This document shows positions 28,405 to 36,128 of a stretch of 64,000 nt of DNA, in pieces. Numbering within the stretch: position 1 is the stretch's first letter; each line of letters opens with the position of its first letter. Source of the DNA: Nocardioides mangrovicus (lineage in GTDB: Bacteria > Actinomycetota > Actinomycetes > Propionibacteriales > Nocardioidaceae). The position numbers and the translations under genes are program-made. The DNA is taken from NCBI RefSeq assembly GCF_003674065.1, contig NZ_RDBE01000010.1, forward strand, positions 525,321-589,320. Direction: 5' to 3'. Under the pieces are notes generated by a model. The model had not been told where the DNA came from. It made no database searches and saw only the letters and a program-made list of their open reading frames with translations.

Positions 28405-29757
28405 TCAGCGTGGGGCGACGGCGATCCGCGCCCCGTGGCGCGGGACGCTGGTGATGTTGCGGACCTTGGGCTCGTCGTCGCCGACCGCCTCGAGGTCCCA
28501 GGTCGTCAGCACCTCGCGCAGCACCGCGACACCCTCCATCAGCGAGAAGCCGGCGCCGATGCAGCGCCGCACTCCGCCGCCGAAGGGCAGCCAGGTGTTC
28601 GGCGGGATCCGGCCGTGCTCGAAGCGCGAGGGGTCGAAGACCAGGGGCAGCGGGAAGTTCCGCGGGTCGGAGTGGGCGAGCAGGATCGACGCCGCCACTG
28701 TGACGCCGGCGGGCAGGTCGTAGCCGCCGACCCGCGCCGGGGCCATCAGGTGCCGCACCACCATCGGGATGACCGGGTGGAGCCGCATCGCCTCCTTGAG
28801 CACCGCCTCGAGGTGGTCGTCGTCGCCGCCGAGCGCGGCCTCGCGCGCTCGCGCCAGGTGCCCGGGGTCGCGGCCGAGCTCGTAGAGCGACCAGCTCAGC
28901 GCCGTGGCGGTGGTCTCGTGGCCGGCGAGCAGCAAGGTGACCAGCTGGTCGCGCAGCTCGTCGTCGCCCAGGCGCTCCCCCTCGTCCTCGACCAGCAGCA
29001 GCCGGGAGAGCACGTCGCCGCGCTCGGCGAGGTCGGGGGCCCGTCGCCGCTCGGCGATCTCGGCGTAGATGACGCGGTCCAGCTCCTGCTGGTTCTCGTA
29101 GGTCCGCCGCCACGGGCCGTAGCGGTGCAGCCCGGAGAGGCCCCAGCCCAAGAACACCAGCGGTGAGATGTTCACGGTCTGGTTGACCAACGGGCGCAGC
29201 TCGGCGAGCCGGTGCTCGTCGGTGACGCCGAAGACGACCTGCAAGATCACCTCGAGGGTCAGCGCGTTCATCCGGTCCAGCGACCGGAAGGGCCGGCCCG
29301 GTGTCCACGACCCGACCTCGGTCTTGGCCAGCCCCGTCACGACGTCGGCGTAGCCGCGCAGGGCGTGCCCGTTGAAGGCCGGCATCAGCAGCTTGCGGGC
29401 CCGCTGATGCGTGGCGCCGTCGACCAGGAGCAGCGAGTGCTCGCCCATGACCGGGCCGAGGATGGCGTTGCCCTTGCCGGCGTGGAAGACCTCGGGATCG
29501 CCGGCGAAGATCTCCTTGAGCACCTCCGGACGCTCGAAGACCACGAGGTGGCGGCCCTCGGGAAGCACGTCGAGGGTGAAGGCGTCGCCGTAACGGCGGC
29601 GCATCGCCGGCACGAACCGGTGCCGGAAGCCCAGCAGCCCGATGCTCTGCACGATGGCGTGCGAGCGCGGGCCCGGCGGCAGGGCAGCGACGTCGATCGC
29701 CGGCCCCCGGCGCGGCCGGGGACGCATCCGCTGCAGCCGGTCCTCTGTGACGCTCAT
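28405..29757 (-). CDS. Cytochrome P450
   Basis: Heme monooxygenase, 450 aa, with the I-helix oxygen-binding motif AGHETT (about 276-281), the ExxR motif (KEAMR, about 319-323) and the heme-ligand loop FGGGVRRCIGAGFS with Cys399. Soluble; no membrane anchor. Substrate unknown. Its ATG overlaps the stop of the FAD oxidoreductase gene (ATGA), so it is the last gene of a coupled five-gene operon that also encodes a ferredoxin-like protein, a plausible electron donor. The linkage to a repeat peptide and cupin oxygenase suggests a tailoring role. Confidence 0.95.
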   Translation of the reverse strand: MSVTEDRLQRMRPRPRRGPAIDVAALPPGPRSHAIVQSIGLLGFRHRFVPAMRRRYGDAFTLDVLPEGRHLVVFERPEVLKEIFAGDPEVFHAGKGNAILGPVMGEHSLLLVDGATHQRARKLLMPAFNGHALRGYADVVTGLAKTEVGSWTPGRPFRSLDRMNALTLEVILQVVFGVTDEHRLAELRPLVNQTVNISPLVFLGWGLSGLHRYGPWRRTYENQQELDRVIYAEIAERRRAPDLAERGDVLSRLLLVEDEGERLGDDELRDQLVTLLLAGHETTATALSWSLYELGRDPGHLARAREAALGGDDDHLEAVLKEAMRLHPVIPMVVRHLMAPARVGGYDLPAGVTVAASILLAHSDPRNFPLPLVFDPSRFEHGRIPPNTWLPFGGGVRRCIGAGFSLMEGVAVLREVLTTWDLEAVGDDEPKVRNITSVPRHGARIAVAPR

Positions 29758-30899
29758 CTCGACATACTAGGAGTATGTCCGGGTCCTCGCCAGGCCCGCA
29801 GCAACGCGGCCGTCAGCCGGGGCGTGACCAGTCCGTCGCCCAGCCCGATCTCCACCAGCTCGTCGAACACGCGCTGGCTACGACGCGCTGCGGTGATGCC
29901 GGCGTCGACCACCGACTCGTGGTCGGAGAGCCCGGCGACCACGGCGGTGTGGCGCAGGTGACGACCGATCAGCCGGTGCACCGCCCGCCGGTAGGCGAGC
30001 CCCGCGTCGCCGCCCGCGGCCGCGGCACGGCCCGCCAAGATGCCCGTGGCCACGGCGTAGTAGATGCCCTCACCCGTCATCGGGTTGATCAGCGACGCGG
30101 CGTCGCCGGCCAGCAGCACCGGACCGTCGGGCTGGGTCCACCGGAACGACGACAGCGGCAGCTGGTGTCCGGTGAACGCGCGCGGGTCGGTCATCGATCC
30201 GGGGATGAGCCGCTCCAGCTGGGCCAGCAGGTGCGCCCGGCTGGGCCGCTCCTGGCCGACCAGCTCGCCATAGCCGACGTTGGAGAGCCCGTCGCCGCGG
30301 TCGAAGGCCCAGGCGTACGCCGGCTGCAGCCCGTCGGCGTACCGGATCAGCTGTCGCCCGCGCCCCGACTCCGGCGTCGGCACGTAGCCCCGCAGCGCCA
30401 CCGCCCGGCGGCCGCGGGCCGAGCGGCCCAGGAGCCAGCGGCGCACGATGGACTGGGCGCCGTCGGCGCCGAGCACGACCCGGGCGCGGATCTGCTCGTC
30501 GAGCAGCATCTCCTCGCCCACCCGGCGCAGCGAGGTGACGCGGTGACGGCGGCGTACCGCTCCGGCTGCCTCGGCGTGCGCCACGAGCCGGGCGTCGAAG
30601 ACCTCGCGCGGGATCACCTGCACCGGCCGGGTGAGCGGCCGCTCCACGCCGTGGTCGCCACGCGAGAGCTCCAGCCGGGTGACCGGCGCCCAGCCGTCGG
30701 CCGCGTCGTGCACGCCGACCGAGGCGAGCGCGTCGAACACGTGCGGGGCCACGCCGTCGCCGCAGCACTTGTCGCGCGGGAAGTCGGCGCGGTCGAGCAG
30801 CAGCACCCGCAGCGACGGGTCGGCGTGCAGCGCCCCGAGGGCGGCACTGGCGCCGGCCGGACCGGCACCGACGACGACCAGGTCCCAGGTCGTGGTCAC
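29754..30899 (-). CDS. FAD-dependent oxidoreductase of the geranylgeranyl reductase family
   Basis: A 381-aa FAD enzyme with the N-terminal dinucleotide motif VVVGAGPAGASAA, the family motif DKCCGDGVAP (about residues 43-52), GADGAQSIVRRW and the second FAD motif GPVLLAGDAASLINPMTGEGI. Relatives reduce prenyl double bonds or oxidise small molecules; the substrate is not predictable. The GTG at 30899 overlaps the preceding stop (GTGA) and its own stop overlaps the P450 start. Could pass electrons or modify the same product as the P450. Confidence 0.9.
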   Translation of the reverse strand: MTTTWDLVVVGAGPAGASAALGALHADPSLRVLLLDRADFPRDKCCGDGVAPHVFDALASVGVHDAADGWAPVTRLELSRGDHGVERPLTRPVQVIPREVFDARLVAHAEAAGAVRRRHRVTSLRRVGEEMLLDEQIRARVVLGADGAQSIVRRWLLGRSARGRRAVALRGYVPTPESGRGRQLIRYADGLQPAYAWAFDRGDGLSNVGYGELVGQERPSRAHLLAQLERLIPGSMTDPRAFTGHQLPLSSFRWTQPDGPVLLAGDAASLINPMTGEGIYYAVATGILAGRAAAAGGDAGLAYRRAVHRLIGRHLRHTAVVAGLSDHESVVDAGITAARRSQRVFDELVEIGLGDGLVTPRLTAALLRAWRGPGHTPSMSR

Positions 30900-31798
30900 G
30901 GCAACGGTCGCATCGCCGCGACCTGGAACCTCGGCACCGGGTTCTCCGCCCGCGCCGAGCAGGTCAGGTAGGCCGCCAGGTCGTCGGTGGTGCGGACGAC
31001 CTCGACCTCCCAGGTGAGCCCGCCGGGCGTCTCGAACCAGGCCCGCCAGCGGCCCTCGACCTGCTCCCAGGGACGCGCCGGGCGCAGCGCGTCCAGGCCC
31101 CACTCACCCAGCTCCTCGCGCACCGCGAACTCCGCGAACTGCACCGACATCGGGTAGCCGGCCCGCCCGCGCAGCCGGTCGGGGGTCATCCGGCCGGCCA
31201 GGTGCGCCTCGGCGACGGCGACCGCGGACTCCGGGTCGGTCCAGCCGTAGCCCAGGCCGTGCGGCAGCACCAGCATGTTGCCGGCCCACCGGTCGCCTCC
31301 GAGGTGGGAGACCTCCCAGGTGTGGTCGGGGTAGGCCTTTGTCAGCGCCCTCGCCACCGGCCGGCCGCGCTCCGCGCAGCAGGCGTCGTGGCGGCCGTGG
31401 GTGCACACGCCGAAGACCGGCTCGGTGTGGGCTGCGAGCCCCGGCGTGTCCCCGCGGCCGAGGGCCTCGAGGTCGAGGTCGAGCACCTCGTGGTGATCCT
31501 CGAGCACGGTGGTCTCGAGCCAGGGCCGCACCGGGTCGGTGCACGCGGCCCACACGCGCACGCCCTCCTGCCCACGCTGCTGATGCCTCCTGGTCAGCAG
31601 GATCCGCACCTTCGCCGAGCTGGACCGGCGGCGCAGGGCGGCCAGGAGATTGCCGGGCAGCGCGGTGTCGCGCAGCGCCGACTGGCCCCAGGGTCCCGGA
31701 TGCTCCACGAGCAGGAAGGCCCGGACGTGGGTGGCCGTGCCGATGGTCTGGTCGCCGCGCTCCTGGGCGGCCAGCGAACAGCGGAAGCTGCCGCTCAC
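30896..31798 (-). CDS. Sucrase/ferredoxin-like protein
   Basis: A 300-aa member of the sucrase/ferredoxin-like (Suc_Fer) family, a thioredoxin-fold [2Fe-2S]-type protein. Diagnostic stretches are VCTHGRHDACCAERGRPVA and VSHLGGDRWAGNMLVLPHGLGYG. In this operon it is a candidate redox carrier for the P450 or FAD enzyme; that is inference. The GTG at 31798 overlaps the cupin gene stop (GTGA) and is preferred over an upstream in-frame start. Confidence 0.85.
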   Translation of the reverse strand: MSGSFRCSLAAQERGDQTIGTATHVRAFLLVEHPGPWGQSALRDTALPGNLLAALRRRSSSAKVRILLTRRHQQRGQEGVRVWAACTDPVRPWLETTVLEDHHEVLDLDLEALGRGDTPGLAAHTEPVFGVCTHGRHDACCAERGRPVARALTKAYPDHTWEVSHLGGDRWAGNMLVLPHGLGYGWTDPESAVAVAEAHLAGRMTPDRLRGRAGYPMSVQFAEFAVREELGEWGLDALRPARPWEQVEGRWRAWFETPGGLTWEVEVVRTTDDLAAYLTCSARAENPVPRFQVAAMRPLP

Positions 31799-32925
31799 AC
31801 GACGACCTCGAGCAGCCCCTCCCGCACGAGGCGTCGGCACAGCACCACCCGGCTCTGCGGGTCGAGGTCGACGAGGTCGGCAGGACTCAGCCCACCCGAC
31901 GACAGCGTCAGGTCGCGGATCCGCTCGAGGTGCGGGGTGAGACGCGCCGGGACCGTCAGCACCCGGTCCCCGAGCAGCACCTCGACGCTCTCTCCCTGCG
32001 TCCGCATCCGCATCGGGTGCCCCGGACGACGACCCAACCGGGTGGTGTCCTCGATCGCGGCCAGGGCGAGCCGGTCGCGCAGCCCGCCGCGCAGCCGTGG
32101 CGGGCGACCGCCCAGGAACGCGCCGATCTGGCGCTGCGCCTCCGCCTCGACGTCGACCTCGCGCAGCCGGTCGGCCAGCGAGCCGAGCCGCTCGCGCAGG
32201 CCGTCGGCCAGCGCGGCGGGATCGTCGAGGTAGCCCGCCGGCACGTGCTCGTCGCCGGCCAGCGTGCGGCCCACCACCTTGCGCAGGACGTCACCCCAGG
32301 TGACCTGGTTGATTCCGAGGGTGACGTGCAGCGACGCCCCCTCCTGCGCCCGGGCGGCGTGCGGTGTGCCCGTGGGCAGGTACATCGACAGGCCGGGCTC
32401 GAGCAGTACGTCGCGCCGCTCGCCGTCCTCGTGGACCTCCCACAGCTTCGTGCCGTGGGTCTGAAACACGAACACGTCGTGGGCGTCGGAGTGCACCGCG
32501 AAGCCCTGCGAGCCGGGCGGGGTGAGGTAGGCGTTGGCCTGGCAGGGGTGGCCCAGCTCGTCCTCGAGCTGGGCGCACAGCTCGGTCAGCGGCTCCCAGT
32601 AGCGCTGCAGGCCCTGCAGCACCACGGACGCGCCGTCCTCGAACAGGTCCAGCAGCCGGCGCGCGTCGACCAGCCCGGTCATCGGCTGCCCCGACATCGT
32701 CGCCGAGCGGGTGTAGGTCGAGGCGGGCAGCACGGCGCCGTCCTTGGCCACGCGGACCGACGGCGTCCGGATGGCCGTGGCGGTCAGCAGCCGGTCGACG
32801 TCGTCCAGGGAGAGGTAGCCGACCAGGTGGTCCGGTTCGGTCTGGTGGAGCAGCACGCGTGACGCCCAGACCTTCTCCTTGAAGGTCTGGGCGTCACCGC
32901 TCAGCAGCTCGAGCGCGGAGATCAC
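31795..32925 (-). CDS. Cupin-4/JmjC-type Fe(II) 2-oxoglutarate oxygenase
   Basis: A 376-aa protein of the cupin-4 (ribosomal oxygenase/ROXA-like) family. The metal triad is visible: His145-x-Asp147 (VHSDAHD) and His189 (GTPHAA), with FQTHGTKLWEV between and a helical/winged-helix C-terminal part. Relatives hydroxylate side chains in proteins (Arg or His of ribosomal proteins). Here the gene begins (GTG) directly after the stop of a small acidic repeat peptide, with zero spacing, so the peptide may be its substrate; that is inference. Confidence 0.88.
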   Translation of the reverse strand: MISALELLSGDAQTFKEKVWASRVLLHQTEPDHLVGYLSLDDVDRLLTATAIRTPSVRVAKDGAVLPASTYTRSATMSGQPMTGLVDARRLLDLFEDGASVVLQGLQRYWEPLTELCAQLEDELGHPCQANAYLTPPGSQGFAVHSDAHDVFVFQTHGTKLWEVHEDGERRDVLLEPGLSMYLPTGTPHAARAQEGASLHVTLGINQVTWGDVLRKVVGRTLAGDEHVPAGYLDDPAALADGLRERLGSLADRLREVDVEAEAQRQIGAFLGGRPPRLRGGLRDRLALAAIEDTTRLGRRPGHPMRMRTQGESVEVLLGDRVLTVPARLTPHLERIRDLTLSSGGLSPADLVDLDPQSRVVLCRRLVREGLLEVVV

Positions 32926-33165
32926 TCAGGCGTCGGTGGCGTCGCCGTCGGAGCCGTCGCCGTCGACGCCGTCGGCGCCCTCGACGCCCTCGACGCTGTC
33001 GGCCGGGCCCTCGCTGCCGTCGGTGGCGTCACCGTCGGAGCCGTCGCCGTCGACGCCGTCCTCGCCCTCGTGACCCTCGACGCTGTCCGCCGGGCCCTCC
33101 TGCGAGCCGTCGCCACCGGGGGTGCTGGTCTCCATGTCGTCGTCGTTCAGCGGCTCGTCGGCCAT
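32926..33165 (-). CDS. Small acidic peptide with two 29-residue repeats, possible modified-peptide precursor
   Basis: A 79-aa, extremely Asp/Glu/Gly-rich peptide with no hydrophobic segment. After an N-terminal 22 residues (MADEPLNDDDMETSTPGGDG...) come two near-identical units beginning EGPADSVEG and ending DGVDGDGSDGDATD. Lys and Arg are absent. GAGAGG lies 8 nt before the ATG, so it is a well-formed gene. It heads the operon peptide, cupin oxygenase, ferredoxin-like, FAD enzyme, P450. Leader plus repeated core with oxidative enzymes is the layout of a RiPP cluster, but no family is recognised. It could instead be an acidic scaffold. Confidence 0.75.
   Translation of the reverse strand: MADEPLNDDDMETSTPGGDGSQEGPADSVEGHEGEDGVDGDGSDGDATDGSEGPADSVEGVEGADGVDGDGSDGDATDA
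32931..33104. repeat. 87-bp tandem repeat (2 copies) in the acidic peptide gene
   Basis: Copies at 32931-33017 and 33018-33104 share long identical runs, beginning CGTCGGTGGCGTC and differing at scattered positions. The unit is 29 codons, so the reading frame is kept. Confidence 0.85.
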
Positions 33166-33242
33166 GACGTTGTCCTCTCGTCGGTGAAGTTCGGTCCAGT
33201 CTGGCCATCGTGTCAGCCCCCGGGCAAGGCCCCTACGGGCGG

Positions 33243-34085
33243 CTACGCTGCGTGCCTCATCCGCCGCCGCCACACCACGTAGGCCGCTCGCCGCAGCCAG
33301 GCTGTGCGCAGCGCTCGCAGCGAGCCCAGCACCTCATCGGCGGCCGAGACTGTCTGCGGCAGGTCGGCGCGGAAGTGGCGGTGCACCGCCCGCGCCTGCC
33401 GGGCCTGCTCGGTCGCCAGTCGCACGCTCCACTGGGTGGTGCTGATCCGGAAGCTCGCCTGAGGCCGCGGCAGCGCCACGAGGTCGACGTGCTCGAGCAC
33501 GCGCAGGTAGGTGAACTGGTCGATCAGGTAGGGGTACCGCGCGTCCCAGCCCCCGATCTTGCGCAGCGCGTCGGCTCGCAGCAGTACGCAGCCCGGCTCG
33601 CCGAGCAGGTTGCTGCCCGCGCGCACGATCTCGCGGATCGCCAGCGGCCCCGGCACCAGACCCGACATCCGGCCCAGACCCCGGCCGTGCAGCAGGACCT
33701 CGCCAACGACGTCGACCAGGTCGCGCGAGCAGGCGGCCACGCCGGCGGTCGGGTGCTCCTCCAGCGCGGCGACCTGCGCGGCCAGCGCATCGGGAGCGAT
33801 CAGGTCGTCCCCGCACAGCAGCTTCACGTAGGTGCCGCGGGCGGCGTCGGTCGCCGCGTTCCAGTTCCGCTCGGCGCCGCCTCCCGCCGGTGTCCTGAGC
33901 AGCCTGACCCGGGGGTCGCCGCGGAACTGCTGGAGGCGCTCCCAGGTGCCGTCGTCCGACGCGTGATCGGCCACGACCAGCTCGAGATCGGGGTACGCCT
34001 GGTCCAGCACCGAGCGCACCGTCTCCTCGATGTAGGGCGCATTGCGGTAGCTGGGCACCACCACCGAGACCACCGGCGCGCTCAC
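33243..34085 (-). CDS. Family 2 glycosyltransferase
   Basis: A 280-aa GT-A fold glycosyltransferase with N-terminal VSVVVPSYRNAPYIEETVRSVLDQ and the nucleotide-sugar/metal motif CGDDL near residue 90. No transmembrane segment; C-terminus basic (RRAAYVVWRRRMR). The GTG at 34085 overlaps the epimerase gene stop. Third gene of a surface-glycan operon. Confidence 0.88.
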   Translation of the reverse strand: MSAPVVSVVVPSYRNAPYIEETVRSVLDQAYPDLELVVADHASDDGTWERLQQFRGDPRVRLLRTPAGGGAERNWNAATDAARGTYVKLLCGDDLIAPDALAAQVAALEEHPTAGVAACSRDLVDVVGEVLLHGRGLGRMSGLVPGPLAIREIVRAGSNLLGEPGCVLLRADALRKIGGWDARYPYLIDQFTYLRVLEHVDLVALPRPQASFRISTTQWSVRLATEQARQARAVHRHFRADLPQTVSAADEVLGSLRALRTAWLRRAAYVVWRRRMRHAA

Positions 34086-35029
34086 GCCAGCGCTCCCGCC
34101 GCGAGGGCGCCGGTCTGCGCCTGCACGGTGCGCGCGATGCCGACGGCGAGCGGAGTGATCGGGCGTCGGTCCAGGTCGGGCCAGACGATGCTGCGCACCC
34201 GCAGGTCGCGGGCCTGCAGCGTCGCGTTCGGGTGAGCGCCGAACGTGACGCGCGGACGTCGCTTCACCACGCGGCGCACCTCGGCCACCAGGTGCCCCAC
34301 CGTCACCGGCTGGTGCGAGGCGATGATCTTGGTCCGGTGGCCCCGCTCGCGCCGGACCCGCTCCAGGCAGTCGGCGACCAGCGCACCCGCGTCGGCGGCG
34401 AAGAGGTAGTCGCGCACCGTGTCCAGCGGCACGTAGACCGTCAGCGGGCGGGCGAGCAGGTGCGCCCGGCAGATCTGCGAGACCAGGCCCTGAGCCTTGG
34501 CCAGGTCCTGGCCGGGGCCGTAGAGGTTGGCGACCCGGCCGACGACGACCGGGATCCCGGCCTCGCTCAGCCGGGCGGCCGCGGCCTCGACCGCCAGCTT
34601 GGCGTGGCCGTAGTCCGAGATCGGGCGCACCACGCTCGCCTCGTCGAACGGGGCGCTGCGCGAGCCGGCGTACACGGCGCCGGCCGAGGACGCGACGAAG
34701 CCGGCTCCGGCCTCGGCGCGGTCGCCGAGACGCTCGGTCAGCGCGCGGGACCACGCCTCGAACGCCGCCGACTCGGCCGCCAGGGCGGCGGCGGTGGTGC
34801 CGGTGACGCCGGCGCCGGCACACCACGAGACCTGCCACGGCCCCTCACCGACAGCGTCGGCGAAGTCGGCTGCCAGCCGAGCCAGCAGCCGCGGTGCGTC
34901 GGCGGTGCCCCACGGCACGCTGCACCCGGGCGTCCAGAGCCGCGCGCGGCGCGAGAGTGCCGTGATGACGTGCGAGCCGAGCAGCCCGCCGGCGCCGACG
35001 ACCCAGGTCAACGGCGCATCGACAGTCAT
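34082..35029 (-). CDS. NAD-dependent epimerase/dehydratase (SDR family)
   Basis: A 315-aa extended SDR with N-terminal WVVGAGGLLGSHV (Rossmann), FVASSAGAVYAGS, and catalytic YGHAK (Tyr and Lys four apart). Likely modifies a nucleotide-linked sugar for the flanking glycosyltransferases. ATG overlaps the upstream stop (ATGA). Confidence 0.85.
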   Translation of the reverse strand: MTVDAPLTWVVGAGGLLGSHVITALSRRARLWTPGCSVPWGTADAPRLLARLAADFADAVGEGPWQVSWCAGAGVTGTTAAALAAESAAFEAWSRALTERLGDRAEAGAGFVASSAGAVYAGSRSAPFDEASVVRPISDYGHAKLAVEAAAARLSEAGIPVVVGRVANLYGPGQDLAKAQGLVSQICRAHLLARPLTVYVPLDTVRDYLFAADAGALVADCLERVRRERGHRTKIIASHQPVTVGHLVAEVRRVVKRRPRVTFGAHPNATLQARDLRVRSIVWPDLDRRPITPLAVGIARTVQAQTGALAAGALA

Positions 35030-36042
35030 GACCGCCGAGACGCCGGCGGCCGTCCCAGCGGTCCGGCGGCCAGGTCGGCGGTGATGAGGAACGGCGGCCG
35101 GCCCATGGCCATGTTGACCGCGACCCCGACGTACTCGGCCACGACGCCGAGAGAGAACAGCACCAGGCCCGAGGCCATCAACACCACGACCATGACCGAG
35201 GTCCAGCCGGGCTGCTGCGTACCGCCGGTCAGCCGGCCGACCACCACGTAGGCGGAGAGCAGCACGCCGAGGACGGCGAACATGGCGCCGGTCATCGAGA
35301 CCAGCCTCAGTCCGCGTGTGCCGGAGGAGAGCACCATGCGCCAGAAGTGGGAGAGCAGCGAGCGGGTGGAGTATCCCGAGGGCCGGCCGCCCTCCGCGCG
35401 CAGCTCGACGTCGCAGACGGCGGTGCGGTCGTTGACCCAGCCGATGGCGACGTCGAGGAAGACACCGGCACCGGCGTAGGCGGCGACGCTACGGCCGACC
35501 TCGCCGAGCACGAGCCGGTAGCTCTGAAAGCGTGAGAGGTCACCGCCGCGCAGCAGGTGCTCGAAGACCCACTTCGCCGAGCGCGAGGCAGCGTTGCGCA
35601 GGGCGCCGTGCGGGGCCGCGTTGGTCGGCCGGGCGTAGACCAGAGCGGCCTGTTCGCGCATCGCGACGTCGAGGAAGCGGGGGATGGCGGCCGGGTCGTG
35701 CTGGCCGTCCTCGTCGAGGGTGACGATCCAGTCGCCGCCGGAGGAGGCCATCCCGGCCAGCGTCGCGGCGTGCTGGCCGAAGTTGCGGCTGAGCCAGACC
35801 GGGCGCACCCGGTCGTACTTCTCGGCGAGCCGCCGCATGACCTCGGGTGATCGGTCCGGTCCGCAGTCGTGGACCAGCAGCACCTCGTGGATCTCGAAGC
35901 GGTGACCCTCGGCGGTCTCGGCGCCGTCGAAGAGCGGCTCCATCTCGGCGACCAGCCCGGCCAGCGTGTCGTAGCCCCGGTACACCGGGATCACGACCGA
36001 GACGGTGTGCACGTTGACACCGTCGACCACGGGGGTAGTCAC
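35026..36042 (-). CDS. Membrane family 2 glycosyltransferase (GtrB/ArnC-like)
   Basis: A 338-aa enzyme of the dolichol/polyprenyl-phosphate sugar synthase type: N-terminal GT-A domain (VSVVIPVYRGYDTLAGLV, DEDGQHDPAAIP, SRNFGQHAA) and two C-terminal membrane helices (about 235-262, 275-300). Likely loads a sugar onto polyprenyl phosphate for export. GTG start with a leaderless-type TAATCT 6 nt upstream, so this is the operon promoter. Confidence 0.9.
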   Translation of the reverse strand: MTTPVVDGVNVHTVSVVIPVYRGYDTLAGLVAEMEPLFDGAETAEGHRFEIHEVLLVHDCGPDRSPEVMRRLAEKYDRVRPVWLSRNFGQHAATLAGMASSGGDWIVTLDEDGQHDPAAIPRFLDVAMREQAALVYARPTNAAPHGALRNAASRSAKWVFEHLLRGGDLSRFQSYRLVLGEVGRSVAAYAGAGVFLDVAIGWVNDRTAVCDVELRAEGGRPSGYSTRSLLSHFWRMVLSSGTRGLRLVSMTGAMFAVLGVLLSAYVVVGRLTGGTQQPGWTSVMVVVLMASGLVLFSLGVVAEYVGVAVNMAMGRPPFLITADLAAGPLGRPPASRRS

Positions 36043-36048
36043 TCGCCC

Positions 36049-36054
36049 AGATTA
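36049..36054 (-). promoter_or_regulatory. Putative leaderless -10 element of the glycosyltransferase operon
   Basis: TAATCT on the minus strand, 6 nt before the GTG at 36042, fits TANNNT-N6-start. Confidence 0.5.
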
Positions 36055-36128
36055 TCGACGAAACCCGCATAACGGACCGAAACCGACTATTCCGTCACGC
36101 TGTGCGGTCGGTGAGCAGTGGCTCGCCC

